From positions 176,813 through 240,812 of the forward strand of contig CABZHT010000001.1 in assembly GCA_902525615.1 (NCBI GenBank): a DNA stretch of 64,000 nucleotides. Reading direction: 5' to 3'. Position 1 is the first letter of the stretch. Each line of letters opens with the position of its first letter. The DNA is from an uncultured Fidelibacterota bacterium. Lineage in GTDB: Bacteria > Fidelibacterota > Marinisomatia > Marinisomatales > Marinisomataceae. The translations under genes were made by a program, and so were the position numbers. The notes beneath the pieces were generated by a model, which saw only the letters and a program-made list of their open reading frames with translations, was not told the origin of the DNA and searched no databases. Of this stretch, positions 1 to 8,968 are shown in pieces.

Positions 1-1250
1 ATAATATTTATTTTATTATTATCTGATTCAACGCCCAATCTAGAAGCATATCGATTGAAAATAATTTTTGATAAGTCATCAGCTGTTAATTCACCATATC
101 CAGGAATTAATGGATTATTATGCTCATCAATTTTACCGATAATAAGTGGCTTATTAGAATAATTGTATACTTCTTCTTTAATCAACATCTCAATAAATGA
201 TCTTTTTTCTTCAATAACAAAAACTTCATTTAAGTTTTCAGTGAATTGCTTTATGATATTATTATCAACTGGGAAAGTTGCTCCAAGTTTTAATATTCTT
301 ATCCCTTTTTCATTCAAAAATGCTTCATTCCATCCAAGAGAATCTAAAGCTTCAACGATATCATAATAAGTCTTTCCAGCAGTAATAATTCCTATTGAAT
401 CATTATCTGATTTAACTGTGATTTTGTTGATTTTATTTGATGCCAAGAAATGTTTAGCAGCTTCAATTCTTCCTAAGTGGATTTCTTTTTCAGTTGGTAA
501 ACTATGATGTCCAACTAATTTAGCATTTTGAGTATGTTTCCATGGCTGACCATTATATTGGAAATCAGGAATGTTAATGTTAATTCTTTCAGGATGAACA
601 ATAGCGCTTCCAAAAGCATCGGCGATATCAGTTACAATTTTAAAACCAGACCACAAACCAGAATACCTGGACATCTCATATGCATATCTACCTAAATCTA
701 AAATTTCTTGAACATTACCAGGATAAAAAATTGGCATCATAGCATCGAATAATGCTGGTTCAGACTGTGATGGAAGAGTTGACGATTTACAAGAAGGGTC
801 ATCTCCAGCGACTGCTAATACACCTCCATTTTTACCAACTCCTAAAAAATTTGCATGTCTAAAAATATCTCCAGAACGATCCACTCCAGGTGCTTTTCCA
901 TACCACATACCAAGAACACCGTCATACTTAACGTTTGATACCATTCCGGCCATCTGACTTCCGTAAATAAGTGTCGCACCTAAATCTTCATTTACCCCAG
1001 GAATGAAATTGATATTGTGCTGATCCAATAACTTTTTGTTTCTTACTAAATTGATGTCTAGCACTCCTACAGGAGAACCTCTGTAACCTGAAACTAAAGT
1101 ACCTGTATTTATTCCTTTGATTAAATCAGCTCTATTTTGGTCAAGTAATAAACGTACGAGCGCTTGTATTCCAGATAGGATGATTCTACCTTCGAGTAAT
1201 GTATATTTATCGTTTAATGTGAATTTTTTATTCAATTTTACTTCTGTCAT
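1..1250 (-). CDS. Indolepyruvate ferredoxin oxidoreductase, fused form (3' part outside window)
   Basis: The ORF track misses this gene because it has no stop inside the window. Reading the minus strand from the ATG at 1250 gives an open frame of about 416 codons running off the left edge. The start reads MTEVKLNKKFTLNDKY, followed by TGTLVSGYRGSPVGVLD, then a YDGVLGMWYGKAPGVDRSGD stretch and GDDPSCKSSTLPSQSE. These are typical of the N-terminal pyruvate-ferredoxin-oxidoreductase-like domain of the large fused indolepyruvate (2-oxoacid):ferredoxin oxidoreductases. The family oxidatively decarboxylates aryl-pyruvates from aromatic amino-acid transamination to acyl-CoA, using TPP and Fe-S clusters. 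The TPP-binding and gamma-type domains would lie beyond position 1. It is transcribed divergently from nrdJ. Family assignment is confident; the exact 2-oxoacid substrate is inferred. Confidence 0.85.
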   Translation of the reverse strand, partial: MTEVKLNKKFTLNDKYTLLEGRIILSGIQALVRLLLDQNRADLIKGINTGTLVSGYRGSPVGVLDINLVRNKKLLDQHNINFIPGVNEDLGATLIYGSQMAGMVSNVKYDGVLGMWYGKAPGVDRSGDIFRHANFLGVGKNGGVLAVAGDDPSCKSSTLPSQSEPALFDAMMPIFYPGNVQEILDLGRYAYEMSRYSGLWSGFKIVTDIADAFGSAIVHPERININIPDFQYNGQPWKHTQNAKLVGHHSLPTEKEIHLGRIEAAKHFLASNKINKITVKSDNDSIGIITAGKTYYDIVEALDSLGWNEAFLNEKGIRILKLGATFPVDNNIIKQFTENLNEVFVIEEKRSFIEMLIKEEVYNYSNKPLIIGKIDEHNNPLIPGYGELTADDLSKIIFNRYASRLGVESDNNKINI

Positions 1251-1534
1251 ATATGCGTTGTCGCTACAAATATTAATACAGAAAATGATGCAAAACAAGT
1301 AGGCAAAATTATGTAACTAATGGGCCTTTTTTTGTAATAATCCTGAACTAAATCAAAAAAATATTATTTTTTACATTTTTAAACTTGACTCAAATAAAAA
1401 AAAATAAATAAGTTGCTTAGCCAGCCAATTAGCTTTTCGAAAGCTATGTATTTGCAATAAAAATAATCTCTTTTAGAGAAACAGTGTCGTTTGACGCGTA
1501 AAATATTAACATATAAAGGGCGGAATTAAGAATT
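1251..1534. other. Divergent intergenic region between the IOR gene and nrdJ
   Basis: This 284-bp region is the longest non-coding stretch in the window and must hold the promoters for both divergent genes. The half nearest nrdJ contains three short hairpins, listed separately. A TTGACG at 1491-1496 is followed 15 bp later by TATAAA, a possible but short-spaced promoter. That TATAAA abuts AAAGGG at 1515-1520, which is better placed as the ribosome-binding site for nrdJ. I see no cobalamin riboswitch core and no clear NrdR-box pair by eye. Confidence 0.5.
1431..1497 (+). promoter_or_regulatory. Possible structured leader of nrdJ (three hairpins)
   Basis: Three consecutive inverted repeats are readable: AGCTTT-tcg-AAAGCT (1431-1445), TCTCT-ttt-AGAGA (1467-1479), and GTGTC-gttt-GACGC with one G-T pair (1484-1497). 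They lie 38-104 bp before the nrdJ start. They could be operators or RNA structure; no known riboswitch or NrdR motif is recognised. In such AT-rich sequence, short palindromes also arise by chance. Confidence 0.25.
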
Positions 1535-3910
1535 ATGGCGGAAGCAATTGAAATAAACTTTCCAACAGAATCGGATAAAAATCCAAAGATAGATTCAGAG
1601 TTAAAAAACCAAATCCTTGGCTTTAATGTAAAAGAGTCAATGGATCAAGATAAAGAAAGTTGTCCAGAAGAATACACAATAGATAATTATTATAAAGAAG
1701 ACGATCTTGGTCGAAGCGTTCTTGAAATGAAATACCTAGCACCCGGAGAGAAAAATCCTTGGGAACTATGGAAACGTCAAGCCAAAGCTTTGGCAAGTGT
1801 TGAAAAAACACCAGAACTTCAAGATAAATGGGAAGCTGCTTTTTTTGAAGCACTTAAGAATTTTAAATTTGTACCTGGCGGCAGAATTATGCATGGAGCT
1901 GGACGTGAAGATATCACAACTACCCTAAATAATTGTTACGTCGTTGGAATTAAAGACGACTCTATCAAATCAATATATGATTGCGTAATACAAGAAGCCA
2001 TGACATACAAATATGGTGGTGGTTGTGGACATGACTTATCTGTTCTCAGACCTGGTGGAGATGAAATTCTCGGAACTGGTGGTAATTCATGTGGTCCAGT
2101 TGGTTTCATGAATCTTTTTAGTGAAAATACTAACACCATAGCTCAACATGGTAGAAGAGGTGCAAACATGCAAACATTGCGTGTTGATCACCCTGACATT
2201 GAGAAATTTATTGAAATTAAAACTGGCGACGTTGATATGGTCAAATATTCAAATATTTCGGTCTTATTAACTGATGATTTTATGGATGCAGTTCAGTCTG
2301 ATTCTGATTTTGATTTACAATGGGGTGGAAAAACATATACCACTGTTAAAGCCAAAGAGCTGTGGATGAAAATAATCGAACATGCTCATGCAAGTGCTGA
2401 GCCAGGGCTTCTTTTTTGGGATACAATGACCAAATATCACAATGCAGAATACTGTAGTCCATTAGTATCTACTAACCCGTGCGCAGAACAACCATTGCCG
2501 GATGGTGGATGCTGTAATTTAGGAGCACTAAATTTAGAACGTTTTGTGGATCAAGATGGTAATTTTGACTTCGACGGCTTCAAAGAAACAACTGCAATAG
2601 GTGCAAGATTTCTTGATAATGTTATCGATTACAATCTAGATCGTCACGCACTAGAAGAGCAAAAACAAAATGCCATGAATGACAGAAGAGTTGGACTCGG
2701 AATACTCGGCCTTGGTGATATGCTCGTCAAAATGGGAATCAAGTATGATTCAGATGAAGCATTAGAAACTATTGGTAAAATCATGGAAATTCACAGAAAC
2801 ACTGCTTACGAAACTAGTGTAGATTTAGCCAAAGAAAAAGGTCAGTTCCCTAATTTCGATTGGGATGGATATTCACAAAGTCTATTTGTAAAAGACCTTC
2901 CAAAAAAACTACAAACAAAAATTAAAAACAATGGAATTAGAAATTGTACTCTTACAACTGTTGCACCTACTGGTAGTGGCGCCATCGTAGCGCGAGTTAC
3001 TTCTGGTGTTGAACCAATTTTTGCGACATCTTATAAAAGAAAAGTGAAGAAGAATGATAGTCTAGGTAAAGAGTTTGATACTTTTACTGTTTATCATCCA
3101 GTTGTGCAAGAAATGTTTGGTACAGATGAAAATCTACCAGAATATGTTGTAACAGCACACAATGTTGATCCATATTTTAGAGTTAAGATGCAAGGTATAG
3201 TACAAAGATACATCGATAGCTCTATTTCATCTACTGTAAACCTTGCAGAAGAAACTACTGTAGACACTGTTGCAGACATTTACATGACTGCATACAAAGC
3301 TGACTTAAAGGGTATTACAGTTTACCGTGAAGGATCAAGAGAAGGTATCTTAATTACTGATGAAAAGTCATCAGAGAATAAAGAAGAAACATCTCAAAAC
3401 GTAGAGATGAAAACCGCTCGTAATCGCCCTTCTATTACAGAAGGAAAAACAAGACGTATGCGTACTGGTGATGGAACTCTGTATGTTACAGTAAATGAAG
3501 ATGAAAATGGTCTATGTGAAGTATTTACAGCTATCGGAAAAGCTGGTGGTACAGTTGCTGCTCAAACTGAAGCAATTAGTAGACTTATTTCATTGGCATT
3601 ACGTTCTGGTGTCGATCCAAACAGTATCATCAATCAATTGAAAGGAATTAGTGGTCCAAATCCAACATGGGAAGATGGCCAACTCATTCTATCAACTCCT
3701 GATGCCATTGGAAGAGCACTTGAAGTATTTGTGAATGGTGATTCTCCTTCCCAGGAAAAAAAAAGCCAATTTGAAATAGCTGAAGAAAATCCCCCTCGTG
3801 GCAAAGATCGAGAATATGGTCAACATTGCAGCGAATGTGATGGAAGCGGTATTATTAATGAAGGTGGTTGCCTAGTATGTAAGGATTGTGGCTGGTCTAA
3901 GTGTGAGTAA
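1535..3910 (+). CDS. nrdJ: Class II adenosylcobalamin-dependent ribonucleotide reductase
   Basis: This 791-aa protein reduces ribonucleotides to deoxyribonucleotides, using adenosylcobalamin to generate the active-site thiyl radical, so it needs no oxygen. The active-site NPCAE motif is at residues 314-318. The presumed redox cysteine pair is C134 (NNCYVVGI) and C471 (RNCTLTTVAPTG). A GGGCGHDLSVLRP loop matches the NrdJ family. The C-terminus carries a TSCPD-type domain (about residues 635-735) and ends in a four-cysteine zinc-ribbon-like tail (CSEC...CLVCKDC) that would shuttle reducing equivalents. A ribosome-binding site AAAGGG precedes the ATG at a workable distance. It is one of only three plus-strand genes and ends 12 bp from the convergent frr. 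A cobalamin adenosyltransferase encoded near 45 kb could supply its cofactor. Confidence 0.95.
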   Translation: MAEAIEINFPTESDKNPKIDSELKNQILGFNVKESMDQDKESCPEEYTIDNYYKEDDLGRSVLEMKYLAPGEKNPWELWKRQAKALASVEKTPELQDKWEAAFFEALKNFKFVPGGRIMHGAGREDITTTLNNCYVVGIKDDSIKSIYDCVIQEAMTYKYGGGCGHDLSVLRPGGDEILGTGGNSCGPVGFMNLFSENTNTIAQHGRRGANMQTLRVDHPDIEKFIEIKTGDVDMVKYSNISVLLTDDFMDAVQSDSDFDLQWGGKTYTTVKAKELWMKIIEHAHASAEPGLLFWDTMTKYHNAEYCSPLVSTNPCAEQPLPDGGCCNLGALNLERFVDQDGNFDFDGFKETTAIGARFLDNVIDYNLDRHALEEQKQNAMNDRRVGLGILGLGDMLVKMGIKYDSDEALETIGKIMEIHRNTAYETSVDLAKEKGQFPNFDWDGYSQSLFVKDLPKKLQTKIKNNGIRNCTLTTVAPTGSGAIVARVTSGVEPIFATSYKRKVKKNDSLGKEFDTFTVYHPVVQEMFGTDENLPEYVVTAHNVDPYFRVKMQGIVQRYIDSSISSTVNLAEETTVDTVADIYMTAYKADLKGITVYREGSREGILITDEKSSENKEETSQNVEMKTARNRPSITEGKTRRMRTGDGTLYVTVNEDENGLCEVFTAIGKAGGTVAAQTEAISRLISLALRSGVDPNSIINQLKGISGPNPTWEDGQLILSTPDAIGRALEVFVNGDSPSQEKKSQFEIAEENPPRGKDREYGQHCSECDGSGIINEGGCLVCKDCGWSKCE

Positions 3911-3912
3911 AC

Positions 3913-3929
3913 TAAGTAACTTTTACTTA
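3913..3929. terminator. Short inverted repeat between convergent nrdJ and frr
   Basis: TAAGTAA-ctt-TTACTTA is a perfect 7-bp inverted repeat covering the whole gap between nrdJ and frr and including the frr stop codon. Its position suits a compact bidirectional terminator. However, it is short, nearly all A/T and lacks a clear U-tract, so support is weak. Confidence 0.3.
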
Positions 3930-4480
3930 TCTAGAATTTCTACTTCTTTTTCTTTTTGAAGAGCATTAAGCCTTGTTATAAAAGAATCAGTAACTTCCTG
4001 AATATCATCTAAGAATGTTTTCATGTTATCTTCAGATATATTTTGTTCGTCTTCAATACGTTTAGCAGACTGAATAATCTCCCTCCTAATATTACGAACT
4101 GAAATTCTGCCATCTTCAATGATTTTGGAAGCTACTTTAACTAACTCTTGTCTTCTCTCAGCGGATAATGGTGGAAAAGTAATCATTATACTATTACCAT
4201 TGTTGGAAGGATTAAATCCTAGATCTGACTCGAGAATAGCCTTTTCAATATCATCAATAACAGTTTTATCAAAAGGCTGAATACTAATAGTAATTGCGTC
4301 TAATGCTGCAATATTTGCGACCTGATTGAGCGGAGTTTCATTGTCATAATAATTAACAAGGATGTTATTAAACATTTCTGTGTTAGCTCTACCAGTCCTT
4401 ATTTTACCTATTTCACTTTTGACAAAAGAAATAGTCTGTTCCATTTTTGACTTTGCAGAATCGATACTTTGATTTAACAT
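3923..4480 (-). CDS. frr: Ribosome recycling factor
   Basis: This 185-aa protein works with EF-G to split post-termination ribosomes. The length matches the family, and the hallmark IGKIRTGRANTEMF is at about residues 26-39. The C-terminal RREIIQSAKRIEDEQNISED helix is also characteristic. It is the last gene of the rplM-rpsI-rpsB-tsf-frr run, starting only 3 bp after the tsf stop. The usual pyrH between tsf and frr is absent here. Confidence 0.97.
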   Translation of the reverse strand: MLNQSIDSAKSKMEQTISFVKSEIGKIRTGRANTEMFNNILVNYYDNETPLNQVANIAALDAITISIQPFDKTVIDDIEKAILESDLGFNPSNNGNSIMITFPPLSAERRQELVKVASKIIEDGRISVRNIRREIIQSAKRIEDEQNISEDNMKTFLDDIQEVTDSFITRLNALQKEKEVEILDK

Positions 4481-4483
4481 ATT

Positions 4484-5086
4484 CTAATTTGATTGTTCGC
4501 CTAAAGCAAATCTTACAAATCTATTAATTGTAATATTTTCTCCAAGTTTTGCTACAGCTTCTTGAACTAATTGAGAAATAGTCATATCAGGGTTTTTTAC
4601 AAATGACTGATGAACAAGACAATTATCCTCAATAAATTTATTCAACTTACCTTCGACAATTTTTTCAACAACATTTTCAGGCTTTCCTGATGATTTTGCC
4701 TGATCCATAAAAATTTCTTTCTCTTTTTCGAGTATATCTTGAGAAATTCCAGAGTCATCAACAGCTAATGGATTTGATGCAGCTACCTGCATAGCAATTG
4801 AAGCAGCTAAATCATTAAACCCTTCAGTCTTTGCAACAAAGTCTGTTTCACAACCGAGCTCTACTAATACTCCTAATTTGCTTCCAGGATGAATGTATGA
4901 GAAAATAATGCCTTCATTAGCAGCTCTAGATGATTTTTTTGCTGCTTTGGCAATTCCAGCTTTTCTTAAATGATCTACTGCAGCATCTAGATTACCATTT
5001 GCTTCAACTAAAGCTTTTTTGCAATCCATCATACCCGCACCGGTTCTCTCTCTTAAAGTTTTTACTAGCTTAGCATCGACACTCAT
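4484..5086 (-). CDS. tsf: Translation elongation factor Ts
   Basis: EF-Ts is the nucleotide-exchange factor for EF-Tu. At 200 aa it is a short form compared with enterobacterial EF-Ts (about 280 aa), as in many bacteria with one core subdomain. The N-terminal UBA-like motif LVKTLRERTGAGMMDCKKAL is intact, and the core signature ELGCETDFVAKTEGF is present. It follows rpsB after 4 bp, the classic arrangement that couples S2 and EF-Ts expression. Confidence 0.97.
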   Translation of the reverse strand: MSVDAKLVKTLRERTGAGMMDCKKALVEANGNLDAAVDHLRKAGIAKAAKKSSRAANEGIIFSYIHPGSKLGVLVELGCETDFVAKTEGFNDLAASIAMQVAASNPLAVDDSGISQDILEKEKEIFMDQAKSSGKPENVVEKIVEGKLNKFIEDNCLVHQSFVKNPDMTISQLVQEAVAKLGENITINRFVRFALGEQSN

Positions 5087-5090
5087 TTAA

Positions 5091-5813
5091 TTACCCTTCT
5101 TTTTTATCTGAAGCAGATTCAGATTTATCGTCGTCTTTTTTACTAACAGAGATAATTGTATTTACAATTTCATTTACTATTAATTGAATTGTTCTAATAG
5201 AATCGTCATTTGCAGGAATCGGATAATCACAAAGTGATGGGTCTGTATTAGAGTCAACAATACAAATGATTGGTATTTCAAGCTTTTTAGCTTCTTGAAT
5301 AGCAATTGATTCTGTTTTACCGTCTACGATAACAATTGCATTTGGAAGCTTATTCATATCCTTGATACCTCTATGCTGATCAGATAGTTTAATTTTTTCT
5401 CTGTTTAACATTAAAAGTTCTTTTTTGGTTAAGTCTTCAAAGATTGCTGAACCTTCTTTCTCTAAAGAGTGCAATCTCTTAATACTTTTTTTAATCGTAG
5501 AAAAATTAGTAAGTGTTCCACCAAGCCATCTTTCTACAACGTAGAACATTTCACATCTATCAGCCTCTTGTTGAATAACATCTTTTGCATGCTTTTTAGT
5601 GCCAACAAAAAGAATTTCTCCATTTCTTTGAACAATATTTGAAACGAAATTTAAAGCTTTGTCTAAACCTTCAAGCGTATCATCTAAATTAATGATATCA
5701 ATACCATTCTTTTGTGATACTACGAAATCTTTAAAATTTGGATCTGTTTTACTACTAACATGTCCAAAATGAGCTCCTGAATTGAGTAAATCTTCTTTTG
5801 TAATTTTTTGCAT
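5091..5813 (-). CDS. rpsB: 30S ribosomal protein S2
   Basis: I place the start at the ATG at 5813 (MQKITKEDLLNSGAHFGH), giving 240 aa. The track's longer start at 5891 would overlap rpsI by 74 bp, and the added residues do not resemble S2. Family signatures include SGAHFGHVSSKTDPNF near the N-terminus, VERWLGGTLTNF, and a C-terminal IVDSNTDPSLCDYPIPANDD. The C-terminus has a charged lysine/aspartate-rich tail. It starts 4 bp after rpsI ends. Confidence 0.96.
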   Translation of the reverse strand: MQKITKEDLLNSGAHFGHVSSKTDPNFKDFVVSQKNGIDIINLDDTLEGLDKALNFVSNIVQRNGEILFVGTKKHAKDVIQQEADRCEMFYVVERWLGGTLTNFSTIKKSIKRLHSLEKEGSAIFEDLTKKELLMLNREKIKLSDQHRGIKDMNKLPNAIVIVDGKTESIAIQEAKKLEIPIICIVDSNTDPSLCDYPIPANDDSIRTIQLIVNEIVNTIISVSKKDDDKSESASDKKEG

Positions 5814-5817
5814 ACTT

Positions 5818-6216
5818 TTATCTTTTTGAGAATTGGAACTTCTTTCTAGCTCCTGGTTGACCATATTTTTTTCTTTCAACTTCTCTAGCATCTCTAGTTA
5901 ACAAACCATGTGATTTAAGTTGAGATCTGAATTCTTCATCTATTTTTAATAATGCCCTAGCAATACCTAATTGAATTGCTCCAGCTTGACCAGTTAAACC
6001 ACCACCTTGAACGTTAATTTTAATGTCATATTTTCCTCTTAAATTTAAAACTTCAAGGGGCTTTACTGCATGAATTACCAATGATTCTCTTTTTAAATAA
6101 GAATTAATATCATCTGAAACGTTGTTAATAGAAAACTTTCCTTTTCCATCTGAAAGATAAACTCTAGCAGTTGAATTCTTTCTTCTTCCAACGCCATTAA
6201 AATATTCTTTATTCAT
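5818..6216 (-). CDS. rpsI: 30S ribosomal protein S9
   Basis: S9 (132 aa) shows the family signature GGGLTGQAGAIQLGIARAL. It ends in a basic tail (KKYGQPGARKKFQFSKR) with the terminal KR that reaches toward the P-site tRNA. The start ATG overlaps the rplM stop by one base (TAATG), so translation is probably coupled to L13. Confidence 0.97.
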   Translation of the reverse strand: MNKEYFNGVGRRKNSTARVYLSDGKGKFSINNVSDDINSYLKRESLVIHAVKPLEVLNLRGKYDIKINVQGGGLTGQAGAIQLGIARALLKIDEEFRSQLKSHGLLTRDAREVERKKYGQPGARKKFQFSKR

Positions 6217-6653
6217 TAATTAGAGCTCCATTCTTTAGGTTGCTGTGCTTCGTGACCGTGATTAGTATCTTTGTAAATTCTAATATGCTTAGATATTTCT
6301 CTTCCAAGTTTGTTTTTAGGGAGCATACCTCTAACAGCATTAAGAACTACCTTATCAGAATCATTCTTCATTAGCTCGCTGAAACTAGCATATTTAACAC
6401 CACCAGGATATCCTGAATGTCTAAAATATCTTTTAGTTTCAAACTTGTTTCCAGTAACTCTTATCTTATCGGCATTAACGATAATAACTGCATCTCCCAT
6501 ATAAATATTTGGAGAATAATCAGGACGATGTTTTCCTCTAAGAACTTGAGCTACTTCAGATGCAAATCTTCCAAGCACCTGATTAGATGCGTCAAAAAGC
6601 CACCATTGCTGGTTGACATCTTTTGCTGATATAGTTTTTGTTGTCTTTTTCAT
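6216..6653 (-). CDS. rplM: 50S ribosomal protein L13
   Basis: L13 is read as 145 aa from the ATG at 6653 (MKKTTKTISAKDVNQQWW). The track's start at 6674 adds seven residues not seen in the family. Motifs include QVLGRFASEVAQVLRGKHRP, GDAVIIVNADKIRVTGNK and the C-terminal VRGMLPKNKLGR. It heads the rplM-rpsI-rpsB-tsf-frr run and is 68 bp downstream of pyrC, with a candidate promoter in the gap. Confidence 0.96.
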   Translation of the reverse strand: MKKTTKTISAKDVNQQWWLFDASNQVLGRFASEVAQVLRGKHRPDYSPNIYMGDAVIIVNADKIRVTGNKFETKRYFRHSGYPGGVKYASFSELMKNDSDKVVLNAVRGMLPKNKLGREISKHIRIYKDTNHGHEAQQPKEWSSN

Positions 6654-6674
6654 AATTCTATAAAAATGCCCCAA

Positions 6675-6703
6675 AACTTAATCGATGTGTTCTCATTAGT
6701 CAA
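6675..6703 (-). promoter_or_regulatory. Candidate promoter for the rplM-frr operon
   Basis: On the minus strand, TTGACT (6703-6698) and TAAGTT (6680-6675) are separated by exactly 17 bp, and L13 starts 22 bp downstream. This is the only larger gap between pyrC and the ribosomal-protein genes, so a promoter is expected here. It is a sequence match only. Confidence 0.4.
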
Positions 6704-6721
6704 TGATTAATAAAAGAGATT

Positions 6722-8017
6722 TTATATTGAGAAAAATTGGTTTTTTGAAACAACATATTTCACTCTTCCAATTAGTTCTTTTTGTAAAAATGGGGAATTA
6801 GATGATTTTGATAAAATATGTTCATTGGTAAATACCCATTTTTCATTGGGATCAAAAATAGTGATTTGTGCTTTGCAACCGACAGAAAATAAATCTTGAT
6901 CTAAGTTCATTACTTTTCTAGGGTTTACGGTAAGCTTTTCAATCAAGGATTTTAAACTCATTCCATTTTGTTTTACCAAAACTTTATTTACAGCACCAAA
7001 ACAGGACTCTAGGCCAATCATGCCAAATTCAGCATCATTAAAGGTGGTTTCTTTATCTTCGATTGTATGAGGCGCATGGTCTGTAGCAATACAATCGATA
7101 AGACCTGATTTAATACCCTCAATTAATGCTTTCCTATCATCTTTTCCTCTGACAGGAGGAGCAACTTTTAAACTTGTATCAAACGCATTAACATCTTCAT
7201 CTATAAAAAATAAATGATGTGGAGATACTTCTGAAGTGATAAGTGAATTTTTCTTTTTAAATTGCTTCAATAAATCAACAGTCTGTTTTGTTGAAATATG
7301 TAATAAATGAAGTTTTGAGCTTAATGATTGAGCTAACAATAAATCTCTGTAAACCATTACAGCTTCAGCTAAGCTAGTGTTACCTTTCAGACCTAAATTA
7401 TTTGATGTTGAAGAAGCATTCATAACTCCGTTGTTTCTGAGAAAAATATCTTCAGCATGATTCATAATTGGAACATCAAGCATTTTAGCATACGTTAAAG
7501 CTAATTTCATAAATTGCGCATTTTGTATTGGCATACCATCGTCACTAAAAGCAATGGCACCATTTTTCTGCATCAATAGCATTTCTGTTAAGTCTTCTCC
7601 CTTTAAGTCTTTTGAAACAGCGCCTATAGGAAAGATATCAATTGGAAGCTTTGAACTCTTGCTAACTATATAATGGATGTGTTCAGGAGAATCAATAATT
7701 GGGTCTGTATTAGCCATAGTACAAACTTGAGTAAATCCTCCGCCTAAAGCTGCAAAAGATCCTGATTCTAAAGTTTCCTTATCTTCCCTTCCTGGTTCTC
7801 TAAAATGGGCATGAATATCGCAAAAACCATGAGTAACAACTAGTCCTTTACAATCTATAACTTGATAATCTTTTCCTCTTGATGAAATAGAATCGCTTAT
7901 CTTTGAAATTTTTCCATTTTCAACAAGAATATCGCCATTAAATGTTTTTTTGGTAAATGGATCAATTATTCTGCCAGATTTAAATAAAAGTTTCTTTGCA
8001 ATCTTACCTTCTATCAT
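6722..8017 (-). CDS. pyrC: Dihydroorotase
   Basis: This amidohydrolase cyclises carbamoyl-aspartate to dihydroorotate in de novo pyrimidine synthesis. At 431 aa it is the longer PyrC type. The metal-binding motif DIHAHFREPG is near residue 68. Further metal-site residues lie in MNHAED and LLHIS, and the catalytic aspartate in the CIATDHAPH segment. It starts 2 bp after pyrB ends, so the two pyrimidine genes form an operon. Confidence 0.95.
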   Translation of the reverse strand: MIEGKIAKKLLFKSGRIIDPFTKKTFNGDILVENGKISKISDSISSRGKDYQVIDCKGLVVTHGFCDIHAHFREPGREDKETLESGSFAALGGGFTQVCTMANTDPIIDSPEHIHYIVSKSSKLPIDIFPIGAVSKDLKGEDLTEMLLMQKNGAIAFSDDGMPIQNAQFMKLALTYAKMLDVPIMNHAEDIFLRNNGVMNASSTSNNLGLKGNTSLAEAVMVYRDLLLAQSLSSKLHLLHISTKQTVDLLKQFKKKNSLITSEVSPHHLFFIDEDVNAFDTSLKVAPPVRGKDDRKALIEGIKSGLIDCIATDHAPHTIEDKETTFNDAEFGMIGLESCFGAVNKVLVKQNGMSLKSLIEKLTVNPRKVMNLDQDLFSVGCKAQITIFDPNEKWVFTNEHILSKSSNSPFLQKELIGRVKYVVSKNQFFSI

Positions 8018-8019
8018 AA

Positions 8020-8943
8020 CTACAGACCTCCTTCACCTAAGAGTAAATAAAGAATGGACATTCTGGATGCAACTCCATTTAAAACTTGGTCAAGTATAAC
8101 AGCATTATCAGAGTCAGCAACTCTACTATCAATTTCTACACCTCGATTCATTGGTCCAGGGTGCATTATAACTATATCTTTTTTTAATTTACTTATTCTC
8201 TCGAAAGTAAGACCAAATTCGCTGTGATATTCCCTTTTTGACGGAATCCTTCCTAAGTGCATTCTTTCCAACTGAATACGCAAAGCTATAACAGCATCAC
8301 ACCAATTAATAACTTCATCTAAATTGTATGTAATATTTATTCCGAGTTTTTTTGCATCACTTGGCAATAAAGTACTTGGACCGCAAACTACAACTTCTGC
8401 TCCAAGTTTTTTCAATGCGAAAATATTACTTCTGGCAACCCTACTATTCAAGATATCGCCAACGATTCCAACTTTTAACCCTTTAATTTTTCCAAATTTC
8501 TCTTTAAGTGTCACCATATCAAGAATGGCTTGAGTAGGATGTTCATGAGAACCATCGCCAGCATTAATTACTGCTCCATCAATGTAATCTGTCAATTTTA
8601 ATGCAGATCCTGGATGTCCATGCCTTATTACTGCACCGTCAATCTTCATAGATTCAATATTTTGAACTGTATCTTTTAGAGTTTCACCCTTTTTTACACT
8701 GCTCGTTGAGGCAGAAAAATTAATACTATCAGCACCTAATCTTTTCTCAGCTAATGAAAAACTAATTTTTGTTCTAGTAGAATTTTCAAAGAACATGTTT
8801 ACAACAGTTTTACCCTTAAGAAGAATAGCTTTTCTACTTTCTGACTGAAGTATGTCTTTGAACTTAAAAGAAGTATCGATTATTTTATTCAAATCAGAAA
8901 CTGGAAAATGTTCTAGACCGATAAGATGTTTGCTTTTAAGCAT
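8020..8943 (-). CDS. pyrB: Aspartate carbamoyltransferase catalytic subunit
   Basis: This 307-aa protein makes N-carbamoyl-aspartate from carbamoyl phosphate and aspartate. The carbamoyl-phosphate site FFENSTRTKISFSLAE is at about residues 51-66. GHPGSALKLTD and the C-terminal MHPGPMNRGVEID are PyrB signatures. No regulatory subunit (pyrI) is nearby, so it is probably an unregulated trimer. It is immediately upstream of pyrC. Confidence 0.96.
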   Translation of the reverse strand: MLKSKHLIGLEHFPVSDLNKIIDTSFKFKDILQSESRKAILLKGKTVVNMFFENSTRTKISFSLAEKRLGADSINFSASTSSVKKGETLKDTVQNIESMKIDGAVIRHGHPGSALKLTDYIDGAVINAGDGSHEHPTQAILDMVTLKEKFGKIKGLKVGIVGDILNSRVARSNIFALKKLGAEVVVCGPSTLLPSDAKKLGINITYNLDEVINWCDAVIALRIQLERMHLGRIPSKREYHSEFGLTFERISKLKKDIVIMHPGPMNRGVEIDSRVADSDNAVILDQVLNGVASRMSILYLLLGEGGL

Positions 8944-8968
8944 TTAATTCTCCAATTGTTTGCGAAAA

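Noticed and set aside
1251-1534. Cobalamin riboswitch before nrdJ
   Set aside because: No B12-box (GCCACTG-like) or multi-helix core could be found by eye.
5814-5891. Longer N-terminus of S2 in the ORF track
   Set aside because: It overlaps rpsI by 74 bp and the residues do not resemble S2; the ATG at 5813 fits the family.
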